Assembly (NCBI GenBank): GCA_030037515.1
Contig: JASHRE010000754.1
Location: 1 to 7,505, forward strand
Direction: 5' to 3'
DNA from: Candidatus Sulfotelmatobacter sp.
GTDB lineage: Bacteria > Acidobacteriota > Terriglobia > Terriglobales > Acidobacteriaceae
DNA length: 7,505 bases
Part shown: positions 1 through 6,209 of the stretch, in pieces
How the letters are laid out: every line of letters begins with the position of its first letter
Position numbering within the stretch: position 1 is the stretch's first letter
Made by a program: the position numbers and the translations under genes
Notes under the pieces: generated by a model
The model's database searches: none
What the model was told of the DNA's origin: nothing
The model's input: the letters and a program-made list of their open reading frames with translations, nothing else

Positions 1-241
1 GCGGAGGCATCAACTGCGCGCGGTTGTGATAAGGAAGCGAGGCAAACCCCCGATCCGTGTCGGGGCACAAAGGACGCGCCACATCGCGCGGCTGGCGCAT
101 TTCCTTCGCGGCGCAAAAGAATGCTCTCGATGGCAAGGCAACTTACCCACCGTCCGCAACCGCGGGCTGCGCTGCGCGCGAGATCCCTCGGCCGGCTGGT
201 AAAGGGGGGGGCTTCGGCGTAGGAGCCGGAGCGGAAGTTCT
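1..241. other. GC-rich non-coding stretch with two hairpins
   Basis: No protein family is recognisable in any frame; the open frames here are arginine-rich and look like by-products of high GC. Two hairpins are visible. One has perfect arms CCCCGA / TCGGGG (48-53 and 60-65) around a 6-nt loop. The other has arms GCTTCGGC / GCCGGAGC (210-217 and 224-231) with one G-T wobble and a 6-nt loop. Neither is followed by a clear T-run, so I do not call a terminator, although either could mark the end of an upstream transcript. Confidence 0.4.
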
Positions 242-270
242 TTGGCAACGACTAGGCTATCTGCTACTCT
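242..270 (+). promoter_or_regulatory. Possible sigma-70 promoter of the M28 peptidase gene
   Basis: A -35-like TTGGCA (242-247, 5 of 6 consensus) is separated by 17 bp from TACTCT (265-270, 3 of 6). A TG one base upstream of the -10 box gives an extended -10 form. The predicted start is near 277, leaving a leader of about 30 nt that carries a Shine-Dalgarno (AAGAGGAG, 295-302) before the ATG at 307. The -10 box is weak, so this is a plausible rather than proven promoter. Confidence 0.35.
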
Positions 271-306
271 GCTTTGCGATTTCAGAGCATTGCCAAGAGG
301 AGAATA

Positions 307-2079
307 ATGTCATCCCCCAAGTTGCTGCTCTCCATTGTCGCAACCCTGCTATTCGTTAACTTCACCGCAACTGCCGCGGACAAGAAATCCAAAGACGCGA
401 AGCCGGAAGAAACGAGCAAGCCCTCCTATGAGCTGCCACAGCCGGTCACCGAAACTCTCGATTTGACGACGTATCAGCGGATTCGCGACGAGGGCCTGAA
501 TCATTCCCACATCATGGAATATGCCTCGGGGCTGATGGATGGCATCGGGCCGCGGCTTACTGGATCGCCAAATCTGAAGCGCGCCAACGAATGGACGCGC
601 GCACAACTGGCGGCGATGGGATGCAGCAACGCTCACCTTGAGGATTGGGGTGAGTTCGGCATGGGATGGCGGCAGCTCAACACCTGGGTGCGCATGTCGG
701 CGCCGGACATGGCGGTGTTTATCGCGCAGGCCGTGCCGTGGTCGCCGTCGAGTCACGGCCCGGTGAGCGGCAGCGCCATATGGGTGAATGCGAAGAGTGA
801 GAAAGACCTCGAACAGTACAAGGGAAAGCTGGCGGGCAAGATCGTTTTCTTCGGTGACATGCGTGAGGTGAAGCCCGTCGATAAGCCGCTGTTTGAGCGC
901 GATGATGAGGCGCGGCTCAAGGAGATCAGCGAGTATCCGGTGCGTGTAGGCGAGCACGAGGAATTCATCGATCGATTTATTCAGCAACTTCAATTCCGCG
1001 AGAAAGCAGGCAAGTTTTTTGCCGAGGAACATGCCGCGGCGGTTGTTATGCCCAGCCGCGACGGCAGAAATGGCGGCGGTTCCGGCGGGACGATCTTTGA
1101 CGACAGCGGCGCCGGACTGGGCTGGTTCATCTATCGGCGCGAACACGCCCAGCCGCTTCCGGTAGTCGTGACGGCGATCGAGAACTATGGGCGCGTTTAT
1201 CGTCTGCTGAAGGCGAATGTACCGGTGACGGTCGAAATGGATGTCGAAACAGAGTTTAGCGGAGATCACGAACACGGCTTTGACACGATCGCCGAGATTC
1301 CAGGCACTGATCCGAAGCTCGAAGATGAAGTAGTGATGGTAGGCGGACACCTGGATTCATGGGCTTCGGCGACCGGCGCGACCGATAACGGCGCCGGCAC
1401 TGTGGTTGCGATGGAAGTGATGCGTATCCTCAATGCGCTGCATGTGCAGCCGCGGCGCAGCATCCGCATCGGCCTGTGGACCGGCGAAGAGGAGGGTGAG
1501 TTTGGATCGTACGGCTATGTGAAGCAGCACTTCGGCTATGTGCCGCTCTCGACTGCGCCCGATCAATTAGCTCTGCCCGACTTCTTGCGCAAGCCCGGGG
1601 GACCGGTCGAATTGAAGCCGGATCAACAGAAGATTTCGGGATATTTCAACCTCGACAATGGGACGGGAAAAATTCGCGGCATTTACTTGCAGCAGAATGC
1701 CGCCGTGGGACCGATCTTCGCGCAATGGATGGCTCCTCTGAAAGACCTGGGCGTCACGACGATCACGATGCGGGATACCGGCGGTACCGATCACGAGGCG
1801 TTTGATTCGGTCGGCATTCCAGGATTCCAGTTCATTCAGGACATGCTGGATTATGGCTCACGTACGCATCATTCGAACATGGATACTTACGAACGCTTGC
1901 AACCGGACGATCTGGCGCAGGCCGCCACGGTCGAGGCGATTTTTGTATATAACACCGCGATGCGGGATCAGATGCTTCCGCGCAAGCCCCTGCCACATCC
2001 CGAACTGGAAGAGCAAAAGAAAGCCCCGCTGAAAGAGGTCATGCCGGGGGCGGTGGAAGGAAGGGCAGCGGCGAACTGA
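307..2079 (+). CDS. Secreted M28-family zinc metallopeptidase with PA-like insert
   Basis: A 590-residue exported peptidase, probably an aminopeptidase or carboxypeptidase Q-like enzyme that trims peptides in the periplasm or outside the cell. I chose the ATG at 307 because AAGAGGAG lies just upstream and the product then opens with a classical signal peptide (residues 1 to about 24, cleavage near TATAA). An in-frame ATG at 274 lacks these supports. Residues about 130-330 hold a PA-like region with a Gly-rich loop. The catalytic M28 domain follows from about 340. Ligands by family pattern are H348 (GGHLDSW), D360 (TDNG), E395 (GEEEGEFGS), D450 (NLDNG) and H522 (HSNMDT), with E394 as the catalytic base. 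All are present, so the enzyme should be active. Substrate cannot be read from sequence. It appears to be a single-gene unit; the next gene begins 184 bp later. Confidence 0.93.
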   Translation: MSSPKLLLSIVATLLFVNFTATAADKKSKDAKPEETSKPSYELPQPVTETLDLTTYQRIRDEGLNHSHIMEYASGLMDGIGPRLTGSPNLKRANEWTRAQLAAMGCSNAHLEDWGEFGMGWRQLNTWVRMSAPDMAVFIAQAVPWSPSSHGPVSGSAIWVNAKSEKDLEQYKGKLAGKIVFFGDMREVKPVDKPLFERDDEARLKEISEYPVRVGEHEEFIDRFIQQLQFREKAGKFFAEEHAAAVVMPSRDGRNGGGSGGTIFDDSGAGLGWFIYRREHAQPLPVVVTAIENYGRVYRLLKANVPVTVEMDVETEFSGDHEHGFDTIAEIPGTDPKLEDEVVMVGGHLDSWASATGATDNGAGTVVAMEVMRILNALHVQPRRSIRIGLWTGEEEGEFGSYGYVKQHFGYVPLSTAPDQLALPDFLRKPGGPVELKPDQQKISGYFNLDNGTGKIRGIYLQQNAAVGPIFAQWMAPLKDLGVTTITMRDTGGTDHEAFDSVGIPGFQFIQDMLDYGSRTHHSNMDTYERLQPDDLAQAATVEAIFVYNTAMRDQMLPRKPLPHPELEEQKKAPLKEVMPGAVEGRAAAN

Positions 2080-2105
2080 GCGTGGCCAACGATCCTTTCG
2101 GCTCC

Positions 2106-2122
2106 CGGTAAAGATCTTACCG
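2106..2122 (+). other. Short hairpin downstream of the peptidase gene
   Basis: Perfect 6-bp arms CGGTAA / TTACCG surround a 5-nt loop, 27 bp after the peptidase stop. What follows is an A-run rather than a T-run, so it does not have the form of an intrinsic terminator on the + strand. It may stabilise the 3' end of the transcript, or be chance. Confidence 0.25.
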
Positions 2123-2193
2123 TAGGAAAAACCGCCCTCCAACTCCGCTCACGGTTACCGACGAGGCGCCGGCAAGGTAGCACTAAGGTTTGA

Positions 2194-2222
2194 TTGACGG
2201 CGTTTCATCTACGGTGTAGATA
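2194..2222 (+). promoter_or_regulatory. Probable sigma-70 promoter of the tetR-type gene
   Basis: TTGACG (2194-2199, 5 of 6) lies 17 bp upstream of TAGATA (2217-2222, 3 of 6). The predicted start is near 2229, which is downstream of the first in-frame ATG (2222) and upstream of the ATG at 2264. If correct, it excludes the longer start. The -10 box falls inside the palindrome at 2207-2221. Confidence 0.4.
2207..2221. promoter_or_regulatory. Candidate TetR operator (15-bp palindrome)
   Basis: ATCTAC-GGT-GTAGAT is a perfect inverted repeat with 6-bp arms and a 3-bp centre. It overlaps the probable -10 box and lies 42 bp upstream of the chosen start of the tetR-type gene. Placement and size fit a site bound by a TetR dimer that represses its own gene. 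The position is read from sequence; the binding is inference. Confidence 0.5.
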
Positions 2223-2263
2223 TGATCCCGACTTTCGCGAGAGTAATACGGAGCAGAAACCTG

Positions 2264-2845
2264 ATGCCCAGGCGACCTGATCCCGAACTGGAAGAGAGAA
2301 TTCTGAATGCGGCGCAGAAGTTGTGGAAGCGCGGAGGCGAGAAGGCGCTCACCATGCGCACCGTAGCCCGCGCGGCGTGCACCAACACTCCTGCGGTGTA
2401 TCGGCGGTTCAAAGACCGGGACGATATTTTGCGTGCTCTGTTGCGGCGAATTGCCGAACGCATTCGGAAGCATTTTGAAGCAGCCGGGACTATTGAAGGC
2501 ATGGCCGAGGCTTACGTGGAATCGGCGCTGCGCGAGCCGCACGAATACGACTTGTTTTACTCGCATGGTCCTTGGCTTTCCCCTCCGAAGTTGGCGGACC
2601 GCCCGATCCGCGAGAGCCGACCGAATTTCGCTTTCTTGGAGCAGCAGCTTGCCAAACGTTTGGGTGGACAGCCCGAGGATTACACCGAATTAGGGCTTGC
2701 CATCTGGGCAACATTGCACGGAACTTGCATGCTGCTGGTGCGAAAAGCCATTCCCCAGCCGCATACTGAGGAGTTGCGCCAAGCGTGCCGGACGGCCGTG
2801 AAGGTTCTGCTCACAAATGCATCATCGTTCCAAACGAACGCTTAA
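2264..2845 (+). CDS. TetR/AcrR-family transcriptional regulator, WHG-type C-terminal domain
   Basis: A 193-residue one-component DNA-binding regulator. Residues about 10-57 form the TetR_N domain, with the helix-turn-helix at about 30-49 (TMRTVARAACTNTPAVYRRF), including the typical AVYRRF recognition-helix end. The C-terminal ligand-binding half contains IWATLHG (W148, H152, G153), the signature of the WHG subgroup (TetR_C_33). I chose the ATG at 2264 because GGAG lies 10 nt upstream (2250-2253) and because a likely promoter overlaps the alternative ATG at 2222, which would add 14 residues. A palindrome over the promoter suggests autorepression. No partner gene is divergent from it, so the regulon and ligand are unknown; the peptidase upstream is a possible but unsupported target. 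Confidence 0.9.
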   Translation: MPRRPDPELEERILNAAQKLWKRGGEKALTMRTVARAACTNTPAVYRRFKDRDDILRALLRRIAERIRKHFEAAGTIEGMAEAYVESALREPHEYDLFYSHGPWLSPPKLADRPIRESRPNFAFLEQQLAKRLGGQPEDYTELGLAIWATLHGTCMLLVRKAIPQPHTEELRQACRTAVKVLLTNASSFQTNA

Positions 2846-3066
2846 ATCCCGGTCACTCCCGCCCGGAACTACTAATCTCATCTGCCGCTTCGGCGCTCGG
2901 CTGATTGCCTGACGGCATTCTGCCGGTAATCTCTGCCAGGCGAAATGACGAACATTCTCCGGGTTGACGAAGCAAATTTTTGCGTCTGGCGACTGAGCGG
3001 GGTGCGGCTCACGCCGGCTATGACATGCGCAGTGCCACCGCTGGCGAACAGGCGGCTGGAGAGGGC
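2846..3066. other. Intergenic stretch without a recognisable gene
   Basis: Frames here give no recognisable family. A small hairpin CGGCA-TTC-TGCCG (2913-2925) lies about 70 bp past the tetR stop, without a T-run. An imperfect inverted repeat GACG...CGTC with an internal CAAA/TTTG pairing lies at 2966-2986. Neither has a clear role. Confidence 0.4.
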
Positions 3067-3485
3067 GTGAAACAGAGCTGGCGGACCTGGTTCTGCTCGG
3101 CAGCTTCTGCTGCCATCTCGCTGGGTCAGCAAGTCCTTAAGTCATTGAAAAGAGACCCGTTACGTCTGATATCCTAGCGGTTGTATTTATTCGTCTCGCA
3201 GATGAGAACGCAGCCCGAGTGGAACAAGACGGAGCCTTCGGGTACCTGAAAAAAATTGCCTTGGATTGGACCTGGGTGCAAGGGGCCAATCGCCACGGTG
3301 ATATCCGTGCGGCGAACCCCCGGCAAAAGCCGCGGTCCACAACCGGTTCAGCAAAGGCCAGTCAGTGTGGCGCGGGAGGCTGGAAAAGACAAGCCAAAGA
3401 ACACGCCAACCGCCCCAGGGCGGCATTTGAATCCTTGCAAATCCCGGTGTCACGCCGATAAGTCGTTCTGATAAAAAGCACTTAC
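3067..3485 (+). pseudogene. Possible decayed ECF sigma-factor gene
   Basis: There is no intact gene here, but conceptual translation shows pieces that resemble a sigma-70 ECF protein of the FecI type. The frame of 3168-3269 reads DILAVVFIRLADEN and then GYLKKIALDW. These match the region 2 pattern (D..Q.VF.RL, about 13 residues, then YL..IA...D) in both motif and spacing. An upstream piece in another frame (VLKSLKRDP, about 3130-3160) would fit the start of region 2. A later piece (AAFESLQIPVSRR, 3420-3458), then a TAA, then VVLIKSTY, resembles region 4.1 (AL..LP.R.R.VV.L). The centre and the helix-turn-helix are not found. The match is by eye and could be over-reading; a structured RNA is the alternative. 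Confidence 0.3.
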
Positions 3486-3490
3486 ATCCG

Positions 3491-3518
3491 GGAACCTGGC
3501 GCCGCCGAACGGCGTCTA
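3491..3518 (+). promoter_or_regulatory. ECF-sigma-type promoter of the sigma/anti-sigma operon
   Basis: GGAACC (3491-3496), a 16-bp spacer, and CGTCTA (3513-3518) match the well-known GGAAC / GTC pattern recognised by RpoE-like ECF sigma factors. The predicted transcription start is near 3524-3526, giving a leader of roughly 70-100 nt. Because the first gene downstream encodes an ECF sigma factor, positive autoregulation is the natural reading. Confidence 0.65.
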
Positions 3519-3519
3519 T

Positions 3520-3536
3520 TAGGATGAGCGCTCCTA
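3520..3536. repeat. Small inverted repeat at the predicted transcription start
   Basis: Arms TAGGA / TCCTA (3520-3524 and 3532-3536) flank a 7-nt centre, and a perfect 8-bp palindrome GAGCGCTC (3526-3533) lies inside. It sits on the expected +1 of the ECF promoter, so it could be an operator or a 5'-end hairpin in the mRNA. It could also be chance in GC-rich DNA. Confidence 0.3.
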
Positions 3537-3592
3537 GGCCGTCATAGCCTATCGGGGTGCGTTTGAGTCAGCAAAATTGATCTGCAAGTGGG

Positions 3593-4357
3593 GTGGAAAA
3601 ATCCTATAATCGAGGCATTATTGAAGTGTTAGGGGCAACCACCTTGGGTGATCTAGCGAGTGCGATAGGTGTGCGGTCGCAGGAAGAAGCGGCGATCGTC
3701 GCTGAGCTGAAGGCCGGTTCAGAGGACGCCTACAACTGGCTGATTGGAGAGTTTCAGCAGCCGGTGTACGGACTGGTGTACCGCATCATCACCGATCCGG
3801 CGGACGCCGCCGACACAACACAAGACGTCTTCCTGAAGGTGTTCCGCGGGATGAAGCACTTTCACGGCGAGTCGAGCCTGAAGACCTGGATTTATCGAAT
3901 TGCCCTGCACGAGGCAGCGAACCGGAAGCGTTGGTGGTTCCGGCACAAAGCGCACGAAACTTCTATCGAACCGGCGCAATCGGACGGAAGTGGGCCATGG
4001 GAGACGGCGATTGAGGCTGCGCTAGCCGATCCTGCCGATTCGCCGTTTGAGAACGCGGCCCACGGCGAGGTCAAACGGCGCGTCGAAGAGGAGTTGAGGA
4101 AGCTTCCGGAACCGTATCGCACGACACTGATTTTGCGCGATCTGGAAGACATGTCGTACGAAGAGATCGCGGAAGTATTGGAAATTTCGCTGGGCACGGT
4201 AAAGTCCCGGCTCACACGAGGAAGAGAAGCATTGCGGCAACGTCTGACGCCGTATATCCGTGAAGTTGGAGATGAACTGGGGTTGGCCGCACCGGAGGAT
4301 TTACAAGCGCGGCCACAGGTAGCTGTTGGGGGTAGAAAGGCTGAGGTGATGCCATGA
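3593..4357 (+). CDS. ECF-subfamily RNA polymerase sigma factor (RpoE-like)
   Basis: Directs RNA polymerase to a dedicated stress-type promoter set. From the GTG at 3593 the product is 254 residues. Sigma region 2 spans about 46-115, with the core-binding stretch around DAADTTQDVFLKVFRG and region 2.4 around SLKTWIYRIALHEAANRKRW. Sigma region 4 spans about 160-218, with the -35-reading helix-turn-helix MSYEEIAEVLEISLGTVKSR. There is no region 1.1 or 3, as expected for ECF proteins. The start is uncertain: GTG 3593 has little Shine-Dalgarno, whereas GTG 3626 has GAGG 10 nt upstream and TTG 3644 has AGGGG 8 nt upstream. A perfect TATAAT at 3605-3610 lies inside the longest form. The stop overlaps the start of the anti-sigma gene, so the two are translationally coupled. 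The promoter upstream is of ECF type, which implies autoregulation. Confidence 0.93.
   Translation: MEKSYNRGIIEVLGATTLGDLASAIGVRSQEEAAIVAELKAGSEDAYNWLIGEFQQPVYGLVYRIITDPADAADTTQDVFLKVFRGMKHFHGESSLKTWIYRIALHEAANRKRWWFRHKAHETSIEPAQSDGSGPWETAIEAALADPADSPFENAAHGEVKRRVEEELRKLPEPYRTTLILRDLEDMSYEEIAEVLEISLGTVKSRLTRGREALRQRLTPYIREVGDELGLAAPEDLQARPQVAVGGRKAEVMP
4343..4350 (+). promoter_or_regulatory. Strong Shine-Dalgarno of the anti-sigma gene
   Basis: GAGGTGAT matches the anti-Shine-Dalgarno end of 16S rRNA over eight bases and lies inside the last codons of the sigma gene, 3 nt before the ATG at 4354. It fixes that ATG over the in-frame ATG at 4381 and suggests that the anti-sigma is made in good supply relative to the sigma. 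Confidence 0.7.
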
Positions 4358-5052
4358 CGGGCACAGGGCAGAACGCGGGAATGACGTGCCCTAAGGCGAA
4401 GCGGTTGTTCTCGCCGTATCTGGATGGGCGGGTGTCGGGAGCCGGGATGCTGGCTCTGCAACGCCATTTGCAGGAGTGCGCCAAGTGCAGCCGACACTAT
4501 GAATCGCTGCGGCAGACGCAGCAGTTGCTGATGAGCGTTGGCCGTCCGAAGGCCCCCGAAGATCTGGCATTGAGACTGCGGGTCGCCATTTCGCACGAGG
4601 TGGCCGAGGCCTCTAGGCCTCCATTTCAGGGATTGCTGGTGCGCCTGGAAAATTCGCTGCGCGCCCACATGGTTCCAGCTACGGCTGGATTTTTGAGCGC
4701 ATTGCTGATCTTCGGTGTTGCCATGGTTTATTTCGTGGCGCCATCGTCGCTGCGCGCTAACAATGACGTGCCTCTGGTGATGGTCAACACGGGACCCGAG
4801 CTGCAGCAGACGCCGCTCGGTATCACGCTCGACGCGATCAATGCCGATTCACTGGTGGTTGAGGCTTACGTTGACGCCAATGGCCGCGTGCAGGACTATC
4901 GCATTCTCTCTGACACGGACGCTTCCAAAGACGTGCTGCCGGAAGTGAAGCGCATGCTAATCTTCACGACTTTTCGACCCGCGCTTTCGATGGGACGTCC
5001 CAGGGCGAGCCGCGCCGTGCTGTCGTTTTCGAAGATCAGCGTGAAGGGATAA
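4354..5052 (+). CDS. Zinc-finger anti-sigma factor with TonB-C-like periplasmic domain
   Basis: A 232-residue membrane protein that should hold the ECF sigma factor of the preceding gene inactive. The N-terminal cytoplasmic part has a zf-HC2/ZAS domain with C12, H38, C42 and C45 in the order C-x25-H-x3-C-x2-C, the zinc-binding form of anti-sigma domain. One transmembrane helix follows at about 107-130. The periplasmic part, about 165-230, reads VVEAYVDANGRVQDYRILSD and then FTTFRPALSMGRPRA and ends in a beta-strand-like segment. This is the layout of the TonB C-terminal fold (V.V.V..dG.V...ri, then a helix, then .f.Pa...G.p). The likeness is by eye, and residues 131-164 are not assigned. The ATGA overlap with the sigma gene and the strong Shine-Dalgarno show coupled expression. 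The periplasmic domain is the probable sensor, but what it senses is unknown. Confidence 0.88.
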   Translation: MTGTGQNAGMTCPKAKRLFSPYLDGRVSGAGMLALQRHLQECAKCSRHYESLRQTQQLLMSVGRPKAPEDLALRLRVAISHEVAEASRPPFQGLLVRLENSLRAHMVPATAGFLSALLIFGVAMVYFVAPSSLRANNDVPLVMVNTGPELQQTPLGITLDAINADSLVVEAYVDANGRVQDYRILSDTDASKDVLPEVKRMLIFTTFRPALSMGRPRASRAVLSFSKISVKG

Positions 5053-5422
5053 CGCTTATTTTCGTGCGAGTCTGAGTCCTGTTCACCAGACGAATGGGAT
5101 TTTTTCTTGTGCCCCCTTTCTATAGAGCGAGAGCGACGTCGCACCGGCTATCGGCGACGAGCCCTCGATAAGGTCACGAGCTTCCCACGACGTCGGAACG
5201 TCCACACTTGAGGCTTGTGTGCAAGGTCCTTCATCTTGACAGCTGCTCGGAAGCGTACCAGGATCTGGTCCCCCCCTCAGTAACCAGAGGAATTCCCCGG
5301 CATTTTCTCCCTGCCGGGGATGTTCGCTTCCCAGCCTGGGCGCTATGCAGCCCCAACTTCCCACAGACACAGGGAAACAGGGAACATTACGACCAGAAAT
5401 CGCGCTGTCGAAGCGGCACAAA
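5053..5422. other. Non-coding stretch with strong stem-loops
   Basis: No coding region is supported here. Two adjacent stem-loops stand out: TCTGGT / ACCAGA closing a 14-nt loop (about 5264-5289), directly followed by a perfect 8-bp stem (5295-5319, listed separately). Just past the anti-sigma stop there is a weak GTCTG / CAGAC pairing (about 5070-5091) and then a run of six T about 8 nt further on. It is at best a poor terminator. Confidence 0.35.
5295..5319. repeat. Perfect 8-bp stem-loop
   Basis: CCCCGGCA (5295-5302) and TGCCGGGG (5312-5319) pair perfectly around a 9-nt pyrimidine-rich loop. It is the strongest simple hairpin in the window. No T-run follows, so intrinsic termination is not supported. 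It lies about 100 bp before the GloVer pseudogene and may be part of that gene's former leader or of the 3' end of the sigma/anti-sigma transcript. Confidence 0.45.
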
Positions 5423-6110
5423 ATGCGACAGAGATCAGAAGCGCGAGTCGGGCTTGCCTGCGGACAGTGCCATGCATTGTTTTTGCGTTCGGTTTCGCTG
5501 CAAGTTGGGCCGGCACAAACTTTCACCACACCTGTCGATTTTCTACTACACCAACGGCGAAGGGCCGAACTCCGTCCTTGTGCAGGGCACGGAGGGAAAT
5601 TTCTATGGTGTAACCGCCAACGGCGAAGATTACGAGGCCAACTGACCTGCCCACGATTCCGGGTGTGGCACGGCCCTCAAGATCACGCCGGGTGGTGCTT
5701 TGACCAGCCTGTATGGCTTTTGCGCGAACTGCAGCGACGGCTCCTCTCCTTTCTTCGCCTCTCGTACAAGCCGCGGATGGAAACTTCTGCCGGACCATGC
5801 TTTTCGGGGCACTTCAAATTTCTTGGTCGGTACGCTCCATGAGGCTGGGGGTTTCGGCTCCTTCTTTAACCTCACTGCGGACCGAACCGTCACAAGGCTG
5901 CACAATTTTCCCGGTGGCGGCGAACCACAGGGACCTTGGCGGAAGGCAGCGACAGCCACTGGTATGGCACCGCTTTCCGAAACGGTATCGACGGTCTCAG
6001 GGTTGCTTGTTTCGCATGACTTCGTCACCCGGTCATGGGAACAATAAGGACGCCTTCGCCGGCGGCTTTCTTTGGCGTAGATTTTGCCAGACACCCGTGG
6101 AGGTTACCTT
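5423..6110 (+). pseudogene. Degraded GloVer-repeat (TIGR03803-like) exported protein
   Basis: Fragments of the GloVer tandem-repeat family run through here in changing frames. After a signal-peptide-like start (ATG 5423, or the hydrophobic stretch IVFAFGFAASWAG one frame over) come AQTFTTPVDF (5513-5542), then EGPNSVLVQGTEGNFYGVTA (from 5559), and an in-frame TGA at 5643 where the family usually has Cys. The same frame goes on with GCGTALKITPGGALTSLYGF and SDGSSPF (to about 5753). A shift gives LVQAADGNF (5761-5787), another gives GTLHEAGGFGSFFNLT (about 5835-5880) and HNFPGGGEPQGP, another gives EGSDSHWYGTAFRNGIDG (5942-5995), then FRMTSS (about 6010-6027), after which similarity fades by about 6110. 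At least four frameshifts and one stop make a product impossible. In the family, repeats of about 30-60 residues are thought to form beta-rich extracellular structures; exact role unknown. Neighbouring genes are intact, so sequencing error alone is an unlikely cause. Confidence 0.75.
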
Positions 6111-6209
6111 CCCCTTTCACCGATGACGGTGGCGCAGGCTCCGTGCTTGGCCTATCATTAACTGGCTGGGCCGTGATACCTTTAGCGGCTGTTTCCTGCC
6201 GGGTGTCGA

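Noticed and set aside
57..359. 100-codon open frame at the left end
   Set aside because: It runs into the signal-peptide coding part of the M28 gene in another frame, is low-complexity Gly/Ala/Arg-rich, and has no family likeness.
349..1350. Long open frame on the minus strand (333 codons)
   Set aside because: It lies fully inside the M28 peptidase gene, has no recognisable domain, and is Arg/His-rich as expected for the antisense of GC-rich coding DNA.
3524..3547. Tiny leader ORF (7 codons) in the sigma 5' region
   Set aside because: Its ATG falls on the predicted transcription start, has no Shine-Dalgarno, and the peptide has no feature of attenuation leaders.
3892..4668. Long open frame on the minus strand (258 codons)
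   Set aside because: It is antisense to the sigma and anti-sigma genes, both of which have clear family signatures; its own translation shows none.
5381..5409. GGAACA...GTC resembling a second ECF promoter before the GloVer pseudogene
   Set aside because: The distance between GGAAC and GTC is 21 bp, against 18 bp in the convincing copy at 3491-3518, and the -10 surroundings do not match.
5208..5645. 145-codon open frame, taken as a single gene
   Set aside because: Only its last 30 or so codons resemble a known family (GloVer), and these continue past the TGA and into other frames. It is a fragment of the pseudogene preceded by non-coding DNA.
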